Assembly (NCBI GenBank): GCA_023150455.1
Contig: JAKLKW010000104.1
Span: forward strand, 1 to 32,781
From: Alphaproteobacteria bacterium
GTDB lineage: Bacteria > Pseudomonadota > Alphaproteobacteria > JAEULC01
DNA length: 32,781 bases
Direction: 5' to 3'
Of this stretch, positions 8,640 to 16,043 are shown piece by piece. A program made the position numbers and the translations under genes. Position 1 is the first letter of the stretch; every line of letters starts with the position of its first letter. The notes beneath the pieces are model-generated. The model had not been told where the DNA came from. It saw nothing but the letters and a program-made list of their open reading frames with translations, and did no database searches.

Positions 8640-9101
8640 TCAGTCCGGCCCGGGCACCGTGATGCAGGCGCAGTCGGCCAGCTGGCTGACCTTGTGCGAC
8701 ACGCTGCCCAGGAGCAGCCCCTTGATCGCGCCCAGGCCGCGCCGGCCCAAGGCGATGAGGTCGACCTTGCGCTCGTCGGCGATCTTCAGAAGGCTGTCGG
8801 CGGGGTCCCCGACGACCGTCAGCGTCTCCACCGCACCGGCGCCACGGCCGCGCGCCCGGGTTGCCGCAGCGGCGACGATCTCGTCTGCCGCGCCCTGCAG
8901 CAGCTCCCTCTCGGTAACGCGCAGATGCTCCAGCTGCTCGTAGGAGCGGAGCTCCTCGGGCACGCGGTCCAGGCCGACATGCCTGATCACGTTGACGATG
9001 ATCAGCTTGGCGCCGAGCTTGGCCGCGATCTCGGCGGCGAGGTCGATTGCCGCGTTGGCGTGCGTCGAGCCGTCCGCGGCCACAAGGATCGTCTTCAGCA
9101 T
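8640..9101 (-). CDS. Universal stress protein (single-domain UspA, ATP-binding type)
   Basis: 153 residues, normal for a one-domain Usp. It starts MLKTILVAADGSTHANAAIDLA and ends with the nucleotide-binding signature G-RR-G-LGAIKGLLL-GSVSHKV, which matches G-2x-G-9x-G-S. An ATP-binding dimer is therefore expected. It lies 36 bp downstream of the HPF/cold-shock fusion gene on the same strand and probably shares the FNR-box promoter at 9788-9801. Such Usp proteins support survival under energy starvation and anoxia in other proteobacteria; here that is inferred from family and context. Confidence 0.93.
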   Translation of the reverse strand: MLKTILVAADGSTHANAAIDLAAEIAAKLGAKLIIVNVIRHVGLDRVPEELRSYEQLEHLRVTERELLQGAADEIVAAAATRARGRGAGAVETLTVVGDPADSLLKIADERKVDLIALGRRGLGAIKGLLLGSVSHKVSQLADCACITVPGPD

Positions 9102-9137
9102 GGTCTGCTCCCGTCTTGCTTGGCCCAGGCCGGCGCC

Positions 9138-9710
9138 TCAGCGGCCGACGAGGTGATGCTTGCCCAGCACCACCACGGTGCTGGCCTGCGCGCCGTGCGC
9201 GCTTTCGCGCTCGGCCACGACCAGGCGCACCTCGGCGCCCGCTTCCAGCTTGTCGAAATCGCCTTCCGCGACGCTGTTCTTGTGGAAATAGATCTCGCCC
9301 TGCGGCGTATCGATGAAGCCGTAGCCCTCGTGCGGGAACAGGCGCGCGACCTTGCCGTGCACCGGCACCTCGTGCTGCTTCGTGTCGCCGCGCCAGGTCC
9401 GGGCGTGATCCTCCAGCAGCCGGCGCGCGGCGTCGAAGGAGTCGCGGATCGCGACGTACACGTCCTCGTGCGCGTGGTTCTGCGGACCGCTGTGCGTCAC
9501 GGCGATCTCGCCGCTCGGCACCCGGAAATCGATCCGCACGTTGTAGAGCTTGCCCTTGTGCTTGTGCCGGTGCGGCGCCTCGACCACCACCCGGCCGGAA
9601 ATGATGCGGTCGAAGAACCGCTCCAGCTTCTCGGCGCGGTCGCGGATGGCGGCCTCGATGGCCGGAGAAGGGTCCATGTTGCGGAAAGTGATCTGCAGGG
9701 GAAGTTGCAT
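9138..9710 (-). CDS. Ribosome hibernation factor (HPF/RaiA) fused to a cold-shock domain
   Basis: 190 residues from the ATG at 9710. Residues 1 to about 105 are an HPF/RaiA (S30AE) domain: PLQITFRNMDPSPAIEAAIRDRAEKLERFF, then a basic HRHKHKGKLYNVRIDF strand and a DVYVAIRDSFDAARRLLED helix. Residues about 123-185 are a cold-shock-like OB fold with RNP-type motifs, HGKVARLFPHEGYGFID and GEIYFHKNSV. The first domain would bind the 30S decoding centre and silence ribosomes; the second would bind single-stranded RNA or DNA. This differs from long HPF, which carries a dimerisation tail instead. A 16-codon upstream extension is not needed. The promoter is the box at 9788-9801 with TATCGG at 9765-9760. 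Confidence 0.9.
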   Translation of the reverse strand: MQLPLQITFRNMDPSPAIEAAIRDRAEKLERFFDRIISGRVVVEAPHRHKHKGKLYNVRIDFRVPSGEIAVTHSGPQNHAHEDVYVAIRDSFDAARRLLEDHARTWRGDTKQHEVPVHGKVARLFPHEGYGFIDTPQGEIYFHKNSVAEGDFDKLEAGAEVRLVVAERESAHGAQASTVVVLGKHHLVGR

Positions 9711-9787
9711 GACTCCGTTCGCTCCTGTCGGAAACGGCCTGTCGGCCTGCCCGATCACCCCGATACCAGCCCGGCAGCCCGGCCGCC

Positions 9788-9801
9788 TTGATCTAAATTA
9801 A
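9788..9801 (-). promoter_or_regulatory. FNR/FixK-type box for HPF-CSD and Usp
   Basis: TTGATCTAAATTAA has one mismatch (T for C in the right half). It is also unusually AT-rich for this DNA. TATCGG at 9765-9760 starts exactly 22 bp downstream on the minus strand, predicting a start near 9753 and a 43-nt leader. Confidence 0.68.
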
Positions 9802-9862
9802 TGCCATGTCGGCGATCCGGCGACAGCCGGCCATGCCTGCGGCAGGCTCCGCCCCGGCAAAG

Positions 9863-9876
9863 ATGACCTGGATCAA
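9863..9876 (+). promoter_or_regulatory. FNR/FixK-type box for the phasin gene
   Basis: ATGACCTGGATCAA has one mismatch (A for T at position 1). TATGAA at 9899-9904 begins exactly 22 bp later, predicting transcription from about 9911, 33 nt before the ATG at 9944. The same 14-mer recurs unchanged at 13724-13737. Confidence 0.66.
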
Positions 9877-9943
9877 TGCGGGCCGGGCGAGGCCGACCTA
9901 TGAAGCGGGTGTCACCGAGAAACCGCTTGCGGAGGACAACATC

Positions 9944-10288
9944 ATGGCAGCGACGCCAAGAGCGCGCCGGGCGGCGCAAGACATCGGGCCGAATCCGTTC
10001 GCCCAGGTCGAGGGGTTCGGCAACATGGCCACGTCCCTCGCGGCCGCCAGCCAAGCCTATATGAACGCCGTGGGCAAGTGCCAGGGCGAGATCTGCAGCT
10101 TCGTGACCAAGCGCCTGACGAACGACCTGGAGCACGGGCGCAAGCTGGCGGAATGCAAGGACTGGCACCAAGCGGCAGCGATCCAGCAGCAGTGGCTGAG
10201 TCAGGCGGTCGAGGACTATGTCAGCGAGGGCCAGAAGCTGATGCAGATGACCACGCAGGCCGCGACCACGGGACCGGACACCCGCTGA
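9944..10288 (+). CDS. Phasin family protein
   Basis: 114 residues from the ATG at 9944, preceded by GGAGGA at 9931-9936. It has the phasin-like pattern: a short N-tail, then long amphipathic helices with GNMATSLAAASQAYMNAVGKCQGEICSFVTKRL, LEHGRKLAECKDWHQAAAIQQQWLSQAVEDY and SEGQKLMQM. The central spacing of Ala, Gln and Trp matches the Phasin_2 type. Phasins coat polyhydroxyalkanoate granules; small members are also stress-linked and may act as chaperones. No PHA synthase gene is nearby. The gene has its own FNR-type promoter and is followed 34 bp later by the DUF2267 gene. Confidence 0.82.
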   Translation: MAATPRARRAAQDIGPNPFAQVEGFGNMATSLAAASQAYMNAVGKCQGEICSFVTKRLTNDLEHGRKLAECKDWHQAAAIQQQWLSQAVEDYVSEGQKLMQMTTQAATTGPDTR

Positions 10289-10322
10289 ACCGGTGGCGAC
10301 CAGCCGGGCGCGGGAGACGGCG

Positions 10323-10793
10323 ATGACCGGCAAGAGCGGATCGCTCTTCGACGAGACCGTGCAGCTGACGCATCTCTGGCTCAAGGAGCTGATGCAGGAT
10401 CTCGGCTGGGACGACCGTCACCGCGCCTATCTAGGCCTGCGCGTGACGCTGCACGCTCTGCGCGACCACCTGTCGGTCGAGGCGGCGGCGAAGCTCGGCG
10501 CCCAGCTTCCGATGCTGGTCCGCGGCTTCTACTACGACGGCTGGCATCCGGCGCACAAGCCGGCGAAGGACAAGAACGTCGAGGCGTTCCTCGCCGCGAT
10601 GGAGCAGGGCTTCCGCCAATCGCCGACGGACCAACCGATCGATCCGGCGGCGGTGGCGACGGCGGTGTTCCGGCTGCTCGACCGGCACGTCACCCAAGGC
10701 GAGTGCGACCACGTGCGCCAGAGCCTCCCTAAGGCGTTGCGGGCGCTATGGTCGAGCGGCAAAGCGGCAAGACCCGACATCGTGCCGATGTAG
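10323..10793 (+). CDS. DUF2267 domain protein
   Basis: 156 residues starting MTGKSGSLFDETVQLTHLWLKELMQDLGW and continuing RAYLGLRVTLHALRDHLSVEAAAKLGAQLPMLVRGFYYDGW. The latter is the characteristic DUF2267 helical core, with the LP-x-LVRG-x-YYDGW segment and a closing VFRLLDRHVTQGECDHVRQSLP repeat-like half. The family is cytoplasmic, helical and of unknown function, and is often found near stress genes. GGGAG at 10312-10316 supports the ATG at 10323 over a GTG at 10293. It is probably co-transcribed with the phasin gene and converges on the next gene. Confidence 0.85.
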   Translation: MTGKSGSLFDETVQLTHLWLKELMQDLGWDDRHRAYLGLRVTLHALRDHLSVEAAAKLGAQLPMLVRGFYYDGWHPAHKPAKDKNVEAFLAAMEQGFRQSPTDQPIDPAAVATAVFRLLDRHVTQGECDHVRQSLPKALRALWSSGKAARPDIVPM

Positions 10794-10857
10794 CCGGTGG
10801 TCCGGCCGGGGATCTGGCTGGCGCCGCCGCGCAATCGGGGGCGTGACATTACTCCGA

Positions 10858-12195
10858 TCAGCGGCCCGGCTTGCAGCGATCGAGGAAGTCGTCGATGACC
10901 CTCGCCAGCGTAGGCGCGCCGGCATCGGCGTAGGCGTAGTGCGCGCGCAGGACCGGCTTGCCGATCCGGATCAGCGCCGCGAGATCGAGCGGCGTCGCCG
11001 AGATCACGATGTCCGCGTCCGCGGCATCGAGCGTGTCGGCCAGCGCCCGCAGCTGCGCCGCGTCGTAGCCGAGCGCGGGCAGGACCGGCCCGATATGCGG
11101 ATACTGCTCGAAGGCGGCCCGGATCGCCGGCGCCGCGACCATCCGCACGTCCACCGGCTCGGCGCCGGCGGCGCGCGCGGCGGCATAGCCCGCGCCGTGC
11201 GCCATGCCGCCATGAGTGATGGTCGGGCCGTCCTCGACCACGACGACGCGGCGGCCGCGGACACGCGTCGCATCATCGAGACGGACCGGGGACGCGGCGC
11301 GCAGGATCGACGCGCCCGGCTTCATCCGCCGCAGCGCCGCTTCCATGCGCGCCACCGCTCCCGGCTCGGCCGCATCGACCTTGTTGACGATGACGGTGTC
11401 GGCCATCAGCAGCGCCGTCTCGCCCGGATGATGCGTGTCGAGCTGGTCCGGGCGCAGCGCATCGACGACGCAGAGATGCAGGTCGGGGCGGAAGAACGGG
11501 AAGTCGTTGTTGCCGCCGTCCCAGACGACGACGTCGGCCTCCTGCTCGGCGGCCTTGAGCACGGCGGCGTAGTCGACCCCGGCGAAGACGACGTGGCCGG
11601 CGGCGATGTGCGGCTCGTATTCCTCGCGCTCCTCGTTGGTGCATTGCGCGCGCTCGAGATCGGCCGCCGAGGCGAAGCGCTGGCAGCGCTGCCGCGCGAG
11701 GTCGCCGTACGGCATGGGATGGCGCACGGCCACGACGCGCCGGCCACGCGCGGCGATCAATCCGGCGATGTGGCGCGACACCTGGGACTTGCCGCAGCCC
11801 GTCCGCACCGCCGATACCGCGACGACCGGACGGCTGGAGGCCAGCATCGTGCGCCGCGGTCCCAGCAGCTCGAAATCCGTCCCGGCCGCCAGCGCCCGCG
11901 CGGCCAGGTGCATGACGCTCGCATGCGTCACGTCGCTGTAGCTGAACACGACGCGGTCGACGCCGGACCGCCGGCAGAGATCCTCGAGCCCCGCTTCGGG
12001 CACGATGGCGATGCCGTCGGGATAGAGGAAGCCGGCGAGCGCCGCCGGGTAGCGCCGGCCCGCGATGCCGGGAATCTGGGCCGCCGTGAAGGCGACCACC
12101 TCGACCGCCGGGTCGTCGCGATAGACCGTGTTGAAGTTGTGGAAGTCGCGCCCCGCCGCCCCGACGATGACGACGCGCCGCCGCGCGCTGCTCAT
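10858..12195 (-). CDS. Cyclic 2,3-diphosphoglycerate synthetase-like P-loop protein
   Basis: 445 residues. The N-terminus (RRRVVIVGAAGRDFHNFNTVYRDD) is a Rossmann-like start; residues about 128-137 give a P-loop, AVRTGCGKSQ; WDGGNNDFPFF near 225 is a Walker B-like segment; and VNKVD near 270 is a GTPase-type NKxD motif. This domain order matches the family named after archaeal cyclic 2,3-diphosphoglycerate synthetase, which many bacteria carry without known cyclic DPG production. The bacterial substrate is unknown. It lies 10 bp downstream of pncB and should be co-transcribed with it. The family call is secure; the enzymatic activity is not. Confidence 0.82.
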   Translation of the reverse strand: MSSARRRVVIVGAAGRDFHNFNTVYRDDPAVEVVAFTAAQIPGIAGRRYPAALAGFLYPDGIAIVPEAGLEDLCRRSGVDRVVFSYSDVTHASVMHLAARALAAGTDFELLGPRRTMLASSRPVVAVSAVRTGCGKSQVSRHIAGLIAARGRRVVAVRHPMPYGDLARQRCQRFASAADLERAQCTNEEREEYEPHIAAGHVVFAGVDYAAVLKAAEQEADVVVWDGGNNDFPFFRPDLHLCVVDALRPDQLDTHHPGETALLMADTVIVNKVDAAEPGAVARMEAALRRMKPGASILRAASPVRLDDATRVRGRRVVVVEDGPTITHGGMAHGAGYAAARAAGAEPVDVRMVAAPAIRAAFEQYPHIGPVLPALGYDAAQLRALADTLDAADADIVISATPLDLAALIRIGKPVLRAHYAYADAGAPTLARVIDDFLDRCKPGR

Positions 12196-12205
12196 GCCGC
12201 ACCTC

Positions 12206-13603
12206 TCATGGCGCCGACCGCGCCGACGCGATGGCGCGGTCGACCTCCGCCGCGAGCGCGTCGAGCGCCGGCGCGACCGTGACGGGGTAGGCCGTATCGG
12301 GCACGAGCCGCCGCAAGCCGGGCGGCAATCGCGCCAGGTCGCCCGCGCAGCGCGCGCGTATCGTCGCGAGCGGCTCGGGCTGCGACAGCCGCCGGCCGCC
12401 GCGCATCATTCCCACGATCAGGCGCTCGCCGGGCTGGGCGTCGTCGGCCAGGGTCAGCACGTCGCCCCGCATGACCTCGCCGCCCGCCTGCCGGAACACC
12501 TGCTTGCGCCCGGGCCAGGTCGCCTTGCCGGCCGAGAGCTTGCGGCGGGCGACGCCGGCGTATTCCTGCAGCTTGAAGGCGCAGTCCAGCGCCGGCGCGT
12601 CCTCGGACGTGGTGAGTGCCGTGCCGACGCCGAAGCCGTCGATCGGCGCGCCGCCCTCGAGCATGCGGGCGACCGCCGTCTCGTCGATGCCGCCGCTGGC
12701 GAAGATCGTCACGTCGCGCAAGCCGCCGTCGTCGAGGATACGCCGCACGTCCCTGGACAGCGCCAGCAGGTCGCCGCTGTCCAGCCGCACGCCCTTGAGC
12801 GCGATGCCCTGCTGCCGCAGCCACGGCGCCAGGGCGACGACGCGGCGCGCGCCTTCCAGCGTGTCGTAGGTGTCGATCAGCAGCACCAGGTTGTCCGGCC
12901 GCGACAGGGCGAACGACTTGAACGCGGCGGTCTCGCTGTCATGCGCCTGGATGAAGGAATGCGCCATTGTGCCGAACACCGGGATGCCGAAGGCCTCGGC
13001 CGCCGCCACCGTCGCCGTGCCGGTGAAGCCCGCGATAAAGGCGGCCCGCGCCGCGAACAGCCCGGCCTCGGCACCGTGCGCGCGCCGCAGCCCGAAGTCG
13101 ACCAGCGTCTTGCCCGGCGCCTGCAGCACGATGCGCGCGGCCTTGGAGGCGATCAGCGACTGGAAATGCAGCAGGTTGAGGATGCGCGTCTCGACCAGCT
13201 GCGCCACCGGCAGCGGCGCGGTGATCCTGACGATCGGCTCGTTGGCGAAGAACACGCGTCCCTCGGGCATGGCATCGACGTCGCCGTCGAACCGCAGCCC
13301 GGCGAGATAGGCAAGGAAGCTGTCGCTGAAGCGCCGGGTCGATCGCAGCCACTCCAACTCGGCCGGCCCGAAGCGGAGGCCTTCGAGGTAGCCGAGCACC
13401 TGCTCCAGCCCGGCCGCGACCAGGAAGCCGCGTTGCCGCGGCAGCTTGCGCACGAAGAACTCGAACGCGGCGGGCGCCGTCATGCCGCGGTCGAGATAGG
13501 CCTGCATCATGTTGAGCTGGTAGAGGTCGGTCAGCAGCGGCGAAACTGCCGGCGCGATCCGTTCGCCCCGCGCCTCGCGTGCTGCGTCGTCATGGCTGAC
13601 CAT
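12206..13603 (-). CDS. pncB: Nicotinate phosphoribosyltransferase
   Basis: 465 residues from the ATG at 13603. Family landmarks in order: PLLTDLYQLNMMQAYLDRGM near residue 22, RGFLVAAGLEQVLGYLEGLRF, LLHFQSLIASKAAR, DFGLRRAHG near 170, FGTMAHSFIQAH near 210, RLDSGDLLALS near 275 and FGVGTALTTSEDAPALD near 325. The enzyme joins nicotinate and PRPP, using ATP, to make nicotinate mononucleotide in NAD salvage in the cytoplasm. An in-frame upstream extension to 13954 overlaps the divergent gene and is not coding. The box at 13695-13708 lies 92 bp upstream, but no good -10 hexamer sits at the usual 22-bp spacing. Confidence 0.95.
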   Translation of the reverse strand: MVSHDDAAREARGERIAPAVSPLLTDLYQLNMMQAYLDRGMTAPAAFEFFVRKLPRQRGFLVAAGLEQVLGYLEGLRFGPAELEWLRSTRRFSDSFLAYLAGLRFDGDVDAMPEGRVFFANEPIVRITAPLPVAQLVETRILNLLHFQSLIASKAARIVLQAPGKTLVDFGLRRAHGAEAGLFAARAAFIAGFTGTATVAAAEAFGIPVFGTMAHSFIQAHDSETAAFKSFALSRPDNLVLLIDTYDTLEGARRVVALAPWLRQQGIALKGVRLDSGDLLALSRDVRRILDDGGLRDVTIFASGGIDETAVARMLEGGAPIDGFGVGTALTTSEDAPALDCAFKLQEYAGVARRKLSAGKATWPGRKQVFRQAGGEVMRGDVLTLADDAQPGERLIVGMMRGGRRLSQPEPLATIRARCAGDLARLPPGLRRLVPDTAYPVTVAPALDALAAEVDRAIASARSAP

Positions 13604-13694
13604 CGCTGCCGGCCCCCGAAGCTTCCAGGCCGCGCCTGTTGCCACGACCGCGTCCCGATCACCCCGTTCGTGCCACCGCGGCGCCGGGCGGGCG

Positions 13695-13708
13695 TTGATC
13701 CAGGTCAA
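13695..13708 (-). promoter_or_regulatory. FNR/FixK-type box, pncB side
   Basis: TTGATCCAGGTCAA is a full consensus match and lies 92 bp upstream of the pncB ATG. At the standard spacing the minus-strand hexamer is CACGAA (13672-13667), a poor -10, so the exact promoter is unclear. It is paired with a second box 15 bp away at 13724-13737. Confidence 0.62.
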
Positions 13709-13723
13709 GCATGGCGCGGCGGC

Positions 13724-13737
13724 ATGACCTGGATCAA
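13724..13737 (+). promoter_or_regulatory. FNR/FixK-type box, APH-like kinase side
   Basis: ATGACCTGGATCAA is identical to the phasin box at 9863-9876, with one mismatch to consensus. GACGCT at 13760-13765 lies at the 22-bp spacing and resembles the GATGCT of the host-attachment promoter. The predicted start is near 13772, about 37 nt before the ATG at 13809. Confidence 0.58.
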
Positions 13738-13808
13738 GGCGCGCGACCCGGACAGGCGCGACGCTCGGCCATCCGGCCAGTCCCAGCCAGGGCCGGAGCC
13801 GCAGGGTG

Positions 13809-14864
13809 ATGACGACGGACGCCACGAGGTCACTGGATCGGCCGGAACCGGGGGTGGAGGCGAAGCTCGCCTTCCTGACGCGGTCGGACGCGTATCCGGA
13901 CCGGCCCCCGCGCGTCGACGTCATCGAGACCCATCTTTCCTGGGTCTTCCTCACGCCCGACCGCGCCTACAAGCTCAAGAAGCCGGTGACGCACGAGTTC
14001 GTCGACCTGGCGAAGCTCGAGCAACGCGAATGGAACTGCCGCGAAGAGCTGCGCCTGAACCGCCGGCTGGCCCCCGACGTCTATCTCGCCGTCGTTCCCC
14101 TCACCTTCAGCGAGGCGGCGGGCCTCGCGCTCGACGGCGACGGCGGGCCGGTCGACTGGCTCGTGCTCATGAAGCGCCTGCCGCTCGACGCCACCTTGCA
14201 CGAGCGCCTCATCAGCGGCGTGGCCGTGCGCGACGATATCGATCGGATCGCCGCGCGCCTGGCGGTGTTCTACCGCGACGCCGACCGCGCGGCGATCAGG
14301 CCGGGCGAGTACGTGCGGCGCTTCCGCCAGCACATCGGCCACGAATGCGACCGGCTGCTGGTTCCCTCGCTCGGGCTGCCGCCCGACCGCATCTTCGCGC
14401 TCCGCAACCGGGCGCTCGGCTTCCTTGACGGCAATGCCGAGGCGCTGCGCCGACGCGCCGAGGAAGAACGCATCGTCGAGGCGCACGGCGACCTGCGGCC
14501 CGAGCACGTCTTCCTGCTGCCCGAGCCCGTCATCATCGATTGCCTGGAGTTCAACCGGAAGCTGCGCCTGCTCGACCCGGTGGAGGAACTCGCCTACCTG
14601 GCGCTTGAATGTGCCCATCTTGGCGCGGCCTGGGTCGGGCAGGCCCTGTTATCCGCCTACCGCGCCGCCAGCGACGACCCGGCGCCGGAGCTCCTGGTGC
14701 CGTTCTACCAGTGCTGCCGGGCCCTCTTGCGCACCAGGCTTGCCATCGCGCATCTCGCCGATGCTGTCGTGCGCGATCCTGCGAAATGGCGCCGGCAGGC
14801 CTTCGCCTATCTCGAGCTCGCCGAGCGCTGCGCCGAACGCCTGCCAGCCCGACCGGTCGATTGA
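13809..14864 (+). CDS. APH-like (aminoglycoside phosphotransferase-fold) kinase
   Basis: 351 residues. The N-terminal half has the small-lobe pattern VIETHLSWVFLTPDRAYKLKKPVTHEFVDL, with the KLKKP lysine expected to contact ATP. Near residue 222 the catalytic loop reads EAHGDLRPEHVFLL (HGDLxxxH, the Brenner motif of APH kinases), followed by PVIIDCLEFNRKLRLLDPVEELAYLALE as the metal-binding segment. This matches the N-terminal half of the bifunctional 'aminoglycoside phosphotransferase/ATP-binding' proteins, but here the C-terminal P-loop ATPase half is absent. The substrate is unknown, and antibiotic resistance should not be assumed. A GTG at 13806 is an alternative start. Confidence 0.83.
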   Translation: MTTDATRSLDRPEPGVEAKLAFLTRSDAYPDRPPRVDVIETHLSWVFLTPDRAYKLKKPVTHEFVDLAKLEQREWNCREELRLNRRLAPDVYLAVVPLTFSEAAGLALDGDGGPVDWLVLMKRLPLDATLHERLISGVAVRDDIDRIAARLAVFYRDADRAAIRPGEYVRRFRQHIGHECDRLLVPSLGLPPDRIFALRNRALGFLDGNAEALRRRAEEERIVEAHGDLRPEHVFLLPEPVIIDCLEFNRKLRLLDPVEELAYLALECAHLGAAWVGQALLSAYRAASDDPAPELLVPFYQCCRALLRTRLAIAHLADAVVRDPAKWRRQAFAYLELAERCAERLPARPVD

Positions 14865-14882
14865 TCGCCGTTTCGGATCAAT
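14860..14882. terminator. Candidate hairpin between convergent kinase and PRPP synthetase genes
   Basis: ATTGATC (14860-14866) and GATCAAT (14876-14882) form a 7-bp stem with a 9-nt loop, overlapping the kinase stop codon and followed by a T-rich stretch (TTCTCC, then CTTTGCTCTTG). It is AT-rich against a very GC-rich background. The remaining gap to 15071 holds no convincing gene. Confidence 0.38.
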
Positions 14883-15071
14883 TTCTCCGATCTTTGCTCT
14901 TGTTGCCGGCCGACTTCGCCTCTTAGGTGCCGCACCCGATGTGTCGCGGGTCGATGCGAAGCCGTCCGCGTTCTGGACCAAGGACCGTCTGCTGTCGACC
15001 GCCGCCCGGCGGGCGTGGCTGGGCCCGGATCTGCGGCCGATCACGGAGCCGGCGACGTGGCCGGTCGGACG

Positions 15072-15959
15072 CTAGCGCGCGCCCGGCCGCCGATGCGCCG
15101 CGAGACGCTCGACTAGTCCGCGCTGTGGTTGCGATAGATCGCGTCGGCCCTTCGCCTTGCCGAGGAACATGCCATGCGTAGCCGCGACCAGGACGCGCGT
15201 GGCGCCGGCGTCGCGGCAGGCCTTGGCGGCGATGCGGACGGTCGTGCCGGTGCCGATCAGGTCGTCGATGATGATCGCGGTGCGCGCCTTGACGTCGCCG
15301 ACCAGCGTGCCGCCGCTGACCACGCCGCCGGCGCGCTGCTTGTCGACGAAGGCCGAAGACGGCTCGCGCCCGATCGCCCCGGCCAAGGCCGTGCGCAGCT
15401 GCGCCGCGCGCTTGGCGCCGCCGATGTCGGGCGACACCACGGCCACGTCGCCGCCGCTCAAGAGCGGCTTCAGGTGGTCGGTGAACAGGCCGATCGCCTC
15501 GAGATGGTCGGTCGGGCGCCGGAAGGCATTCTGGAACGCGGCCGGGTTGTGCGCGTCCATCGTCATCACCTTGTCCGCGCCGACGGCCTCGAACATCTCC
15601 GCCACGTACTTGGTGGTGACGGGATCGCGCAGCTGCGTCTTGCGGTCCTTGCGCGCGTAGCCGAGATAGGGAACCACGGCGGTGACGCGCGCCGCCGAGG
15701 CGTCTTTCAGGGCGCCGATGAAGAACAGCAGCCGGCACAGCTTGTCGTTCACGCTCTCGCCGGGACCGGAATAGAGCGACTGGACCACGTAGACGTCGTG
15801 GCCGCGCACGCTGACCAGCGGCCGCGTCTTGTGCTCGCCGTCCTCGAACGCGCGCTCCTCCATCGGGCTCAAGGGAATCTCGAGATGCCCGCTGACGCGC
15901 TCGCCGTAATCGCGCGACGCGGCCAGCGCGAAGACCTGGATGGCTCCGGATTCGCTCAT
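15072..15959 (-). CDS. prs: Ribose-phosphate pyrophosphokinase (PRPP synthetase), short C-terminus
   Basis: 295 residues. Visible motifs: [24 protein letters not shown] near residue 40, [12 protein letters not shown] near 97, the metal/PRPP segment [15 protein letters not shown] near 132, and the PRPP loop [16 protein letters not shown] near 228. The enzyme makes PRPP from ribose 5-phosphate and ATP, feeding pncB and other phosphoribosyltransferases. After [14 protein letters not shown] only about 25 atypical, Arg-rich residues remain, whereas standard enzymes have about 60 more, with a VVxTDT strand and a closing LAEAIRR helix. The tail is therefore truncated or replaced. The start at 15959 is divergent from polX, with one FNR box exactly midway. 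Confidence 0.88.
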   Translation of the reverse strand: MSESGAIQVFALAASRDYGERVSGHLEIPLSPMEERAFEDGEHKTRPLVSVRGHDVYVVQSLYSGPGESVNDKLCRLLFFIGALKDASAARVTAVVPYLGYARKDRKTQLRDPVTTKYVAEMFEAVGADKVMTMDAHNPAAFQNAFRRPTDHLEAIGLFTDHLKPLLSGGDVAVVSPDIGGAKRAAQLRTALAGAIGREPSSAFVDKQRAGGVVSGGTLVGDVKARTAIIIDDLIGTGTTVRIAAKACRDAGATRVLVAATHGMFLGKAKGRRDLSQPQRGLVERLAAHRRPGAR

Positions 15960-15994
15960 GCCGGGGATAACGCCAGATGCGGCGTCGCGTCGCC

Positions 15995-16008
15995 TTGATC
16001 TGGGTCAA
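15995..16008 (+). promoter_or_regulatory. FNR/FixK-type box shared by prs and polX
   Basis: TTGATCTGGGTCAA is a full consensus match. Its centre (16001.5) is exactly midway between the divergent start codons at 15959 and 16044. On the plus side TAGCCT at 16031-16036 lies at the 22-bp spacing and predicts a start at about 16043, which would make the polX mRNA almost leaderless. On the minus side TTATCC (15970-15965) is about 2 bp off the standard spacing. Confidence 0.75.
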
Positions 16009-16043
16009 GGCCGGCGAATCCCCGCTCCCCTAGCCTTCCCGCC

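Noticed and set aside
13604..13954. Long N-terminal extension of nicotinate phosphoribosyltransferase
   Set aside because: It runs through both FNR-type boxes and into the divergent kinase gene; the family begins near MVSHDDAAREA.
12128..14428. 766-codon plus-strand frame across pncB
   Set aside because: It spans a divergent promoter region and runs antisense to pncB and out of frame through the kinase gene; its composition is that of a shadow frame.
13809..14864. Antibiotic resistance gene (aminoglycoside phosphotransferase)
   Set aside because: Only the kinase fold and HGDLxxxH loop match; the protein belongs to a widespread chromosomal family without shown drug activity, and the context is stress survival.
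14861..14881. TTGATC-N9-GATCAA inverted repeat as an eleventh FNR-type box
   Set aside because: The half-sites are 7 bp too far apart for FNR/FixK binding, it overlaps a stop codon and it lies between convergent genes; a terminator hairpin is more likely.
14865..15071. A small gene in the gap between the kinase and PRPP synthetase
   Set aside because: Short frames exist on both strands but none has a ribosome binding site, family resemblance or coding-like composition; I see no missing prs C-terminus there either.
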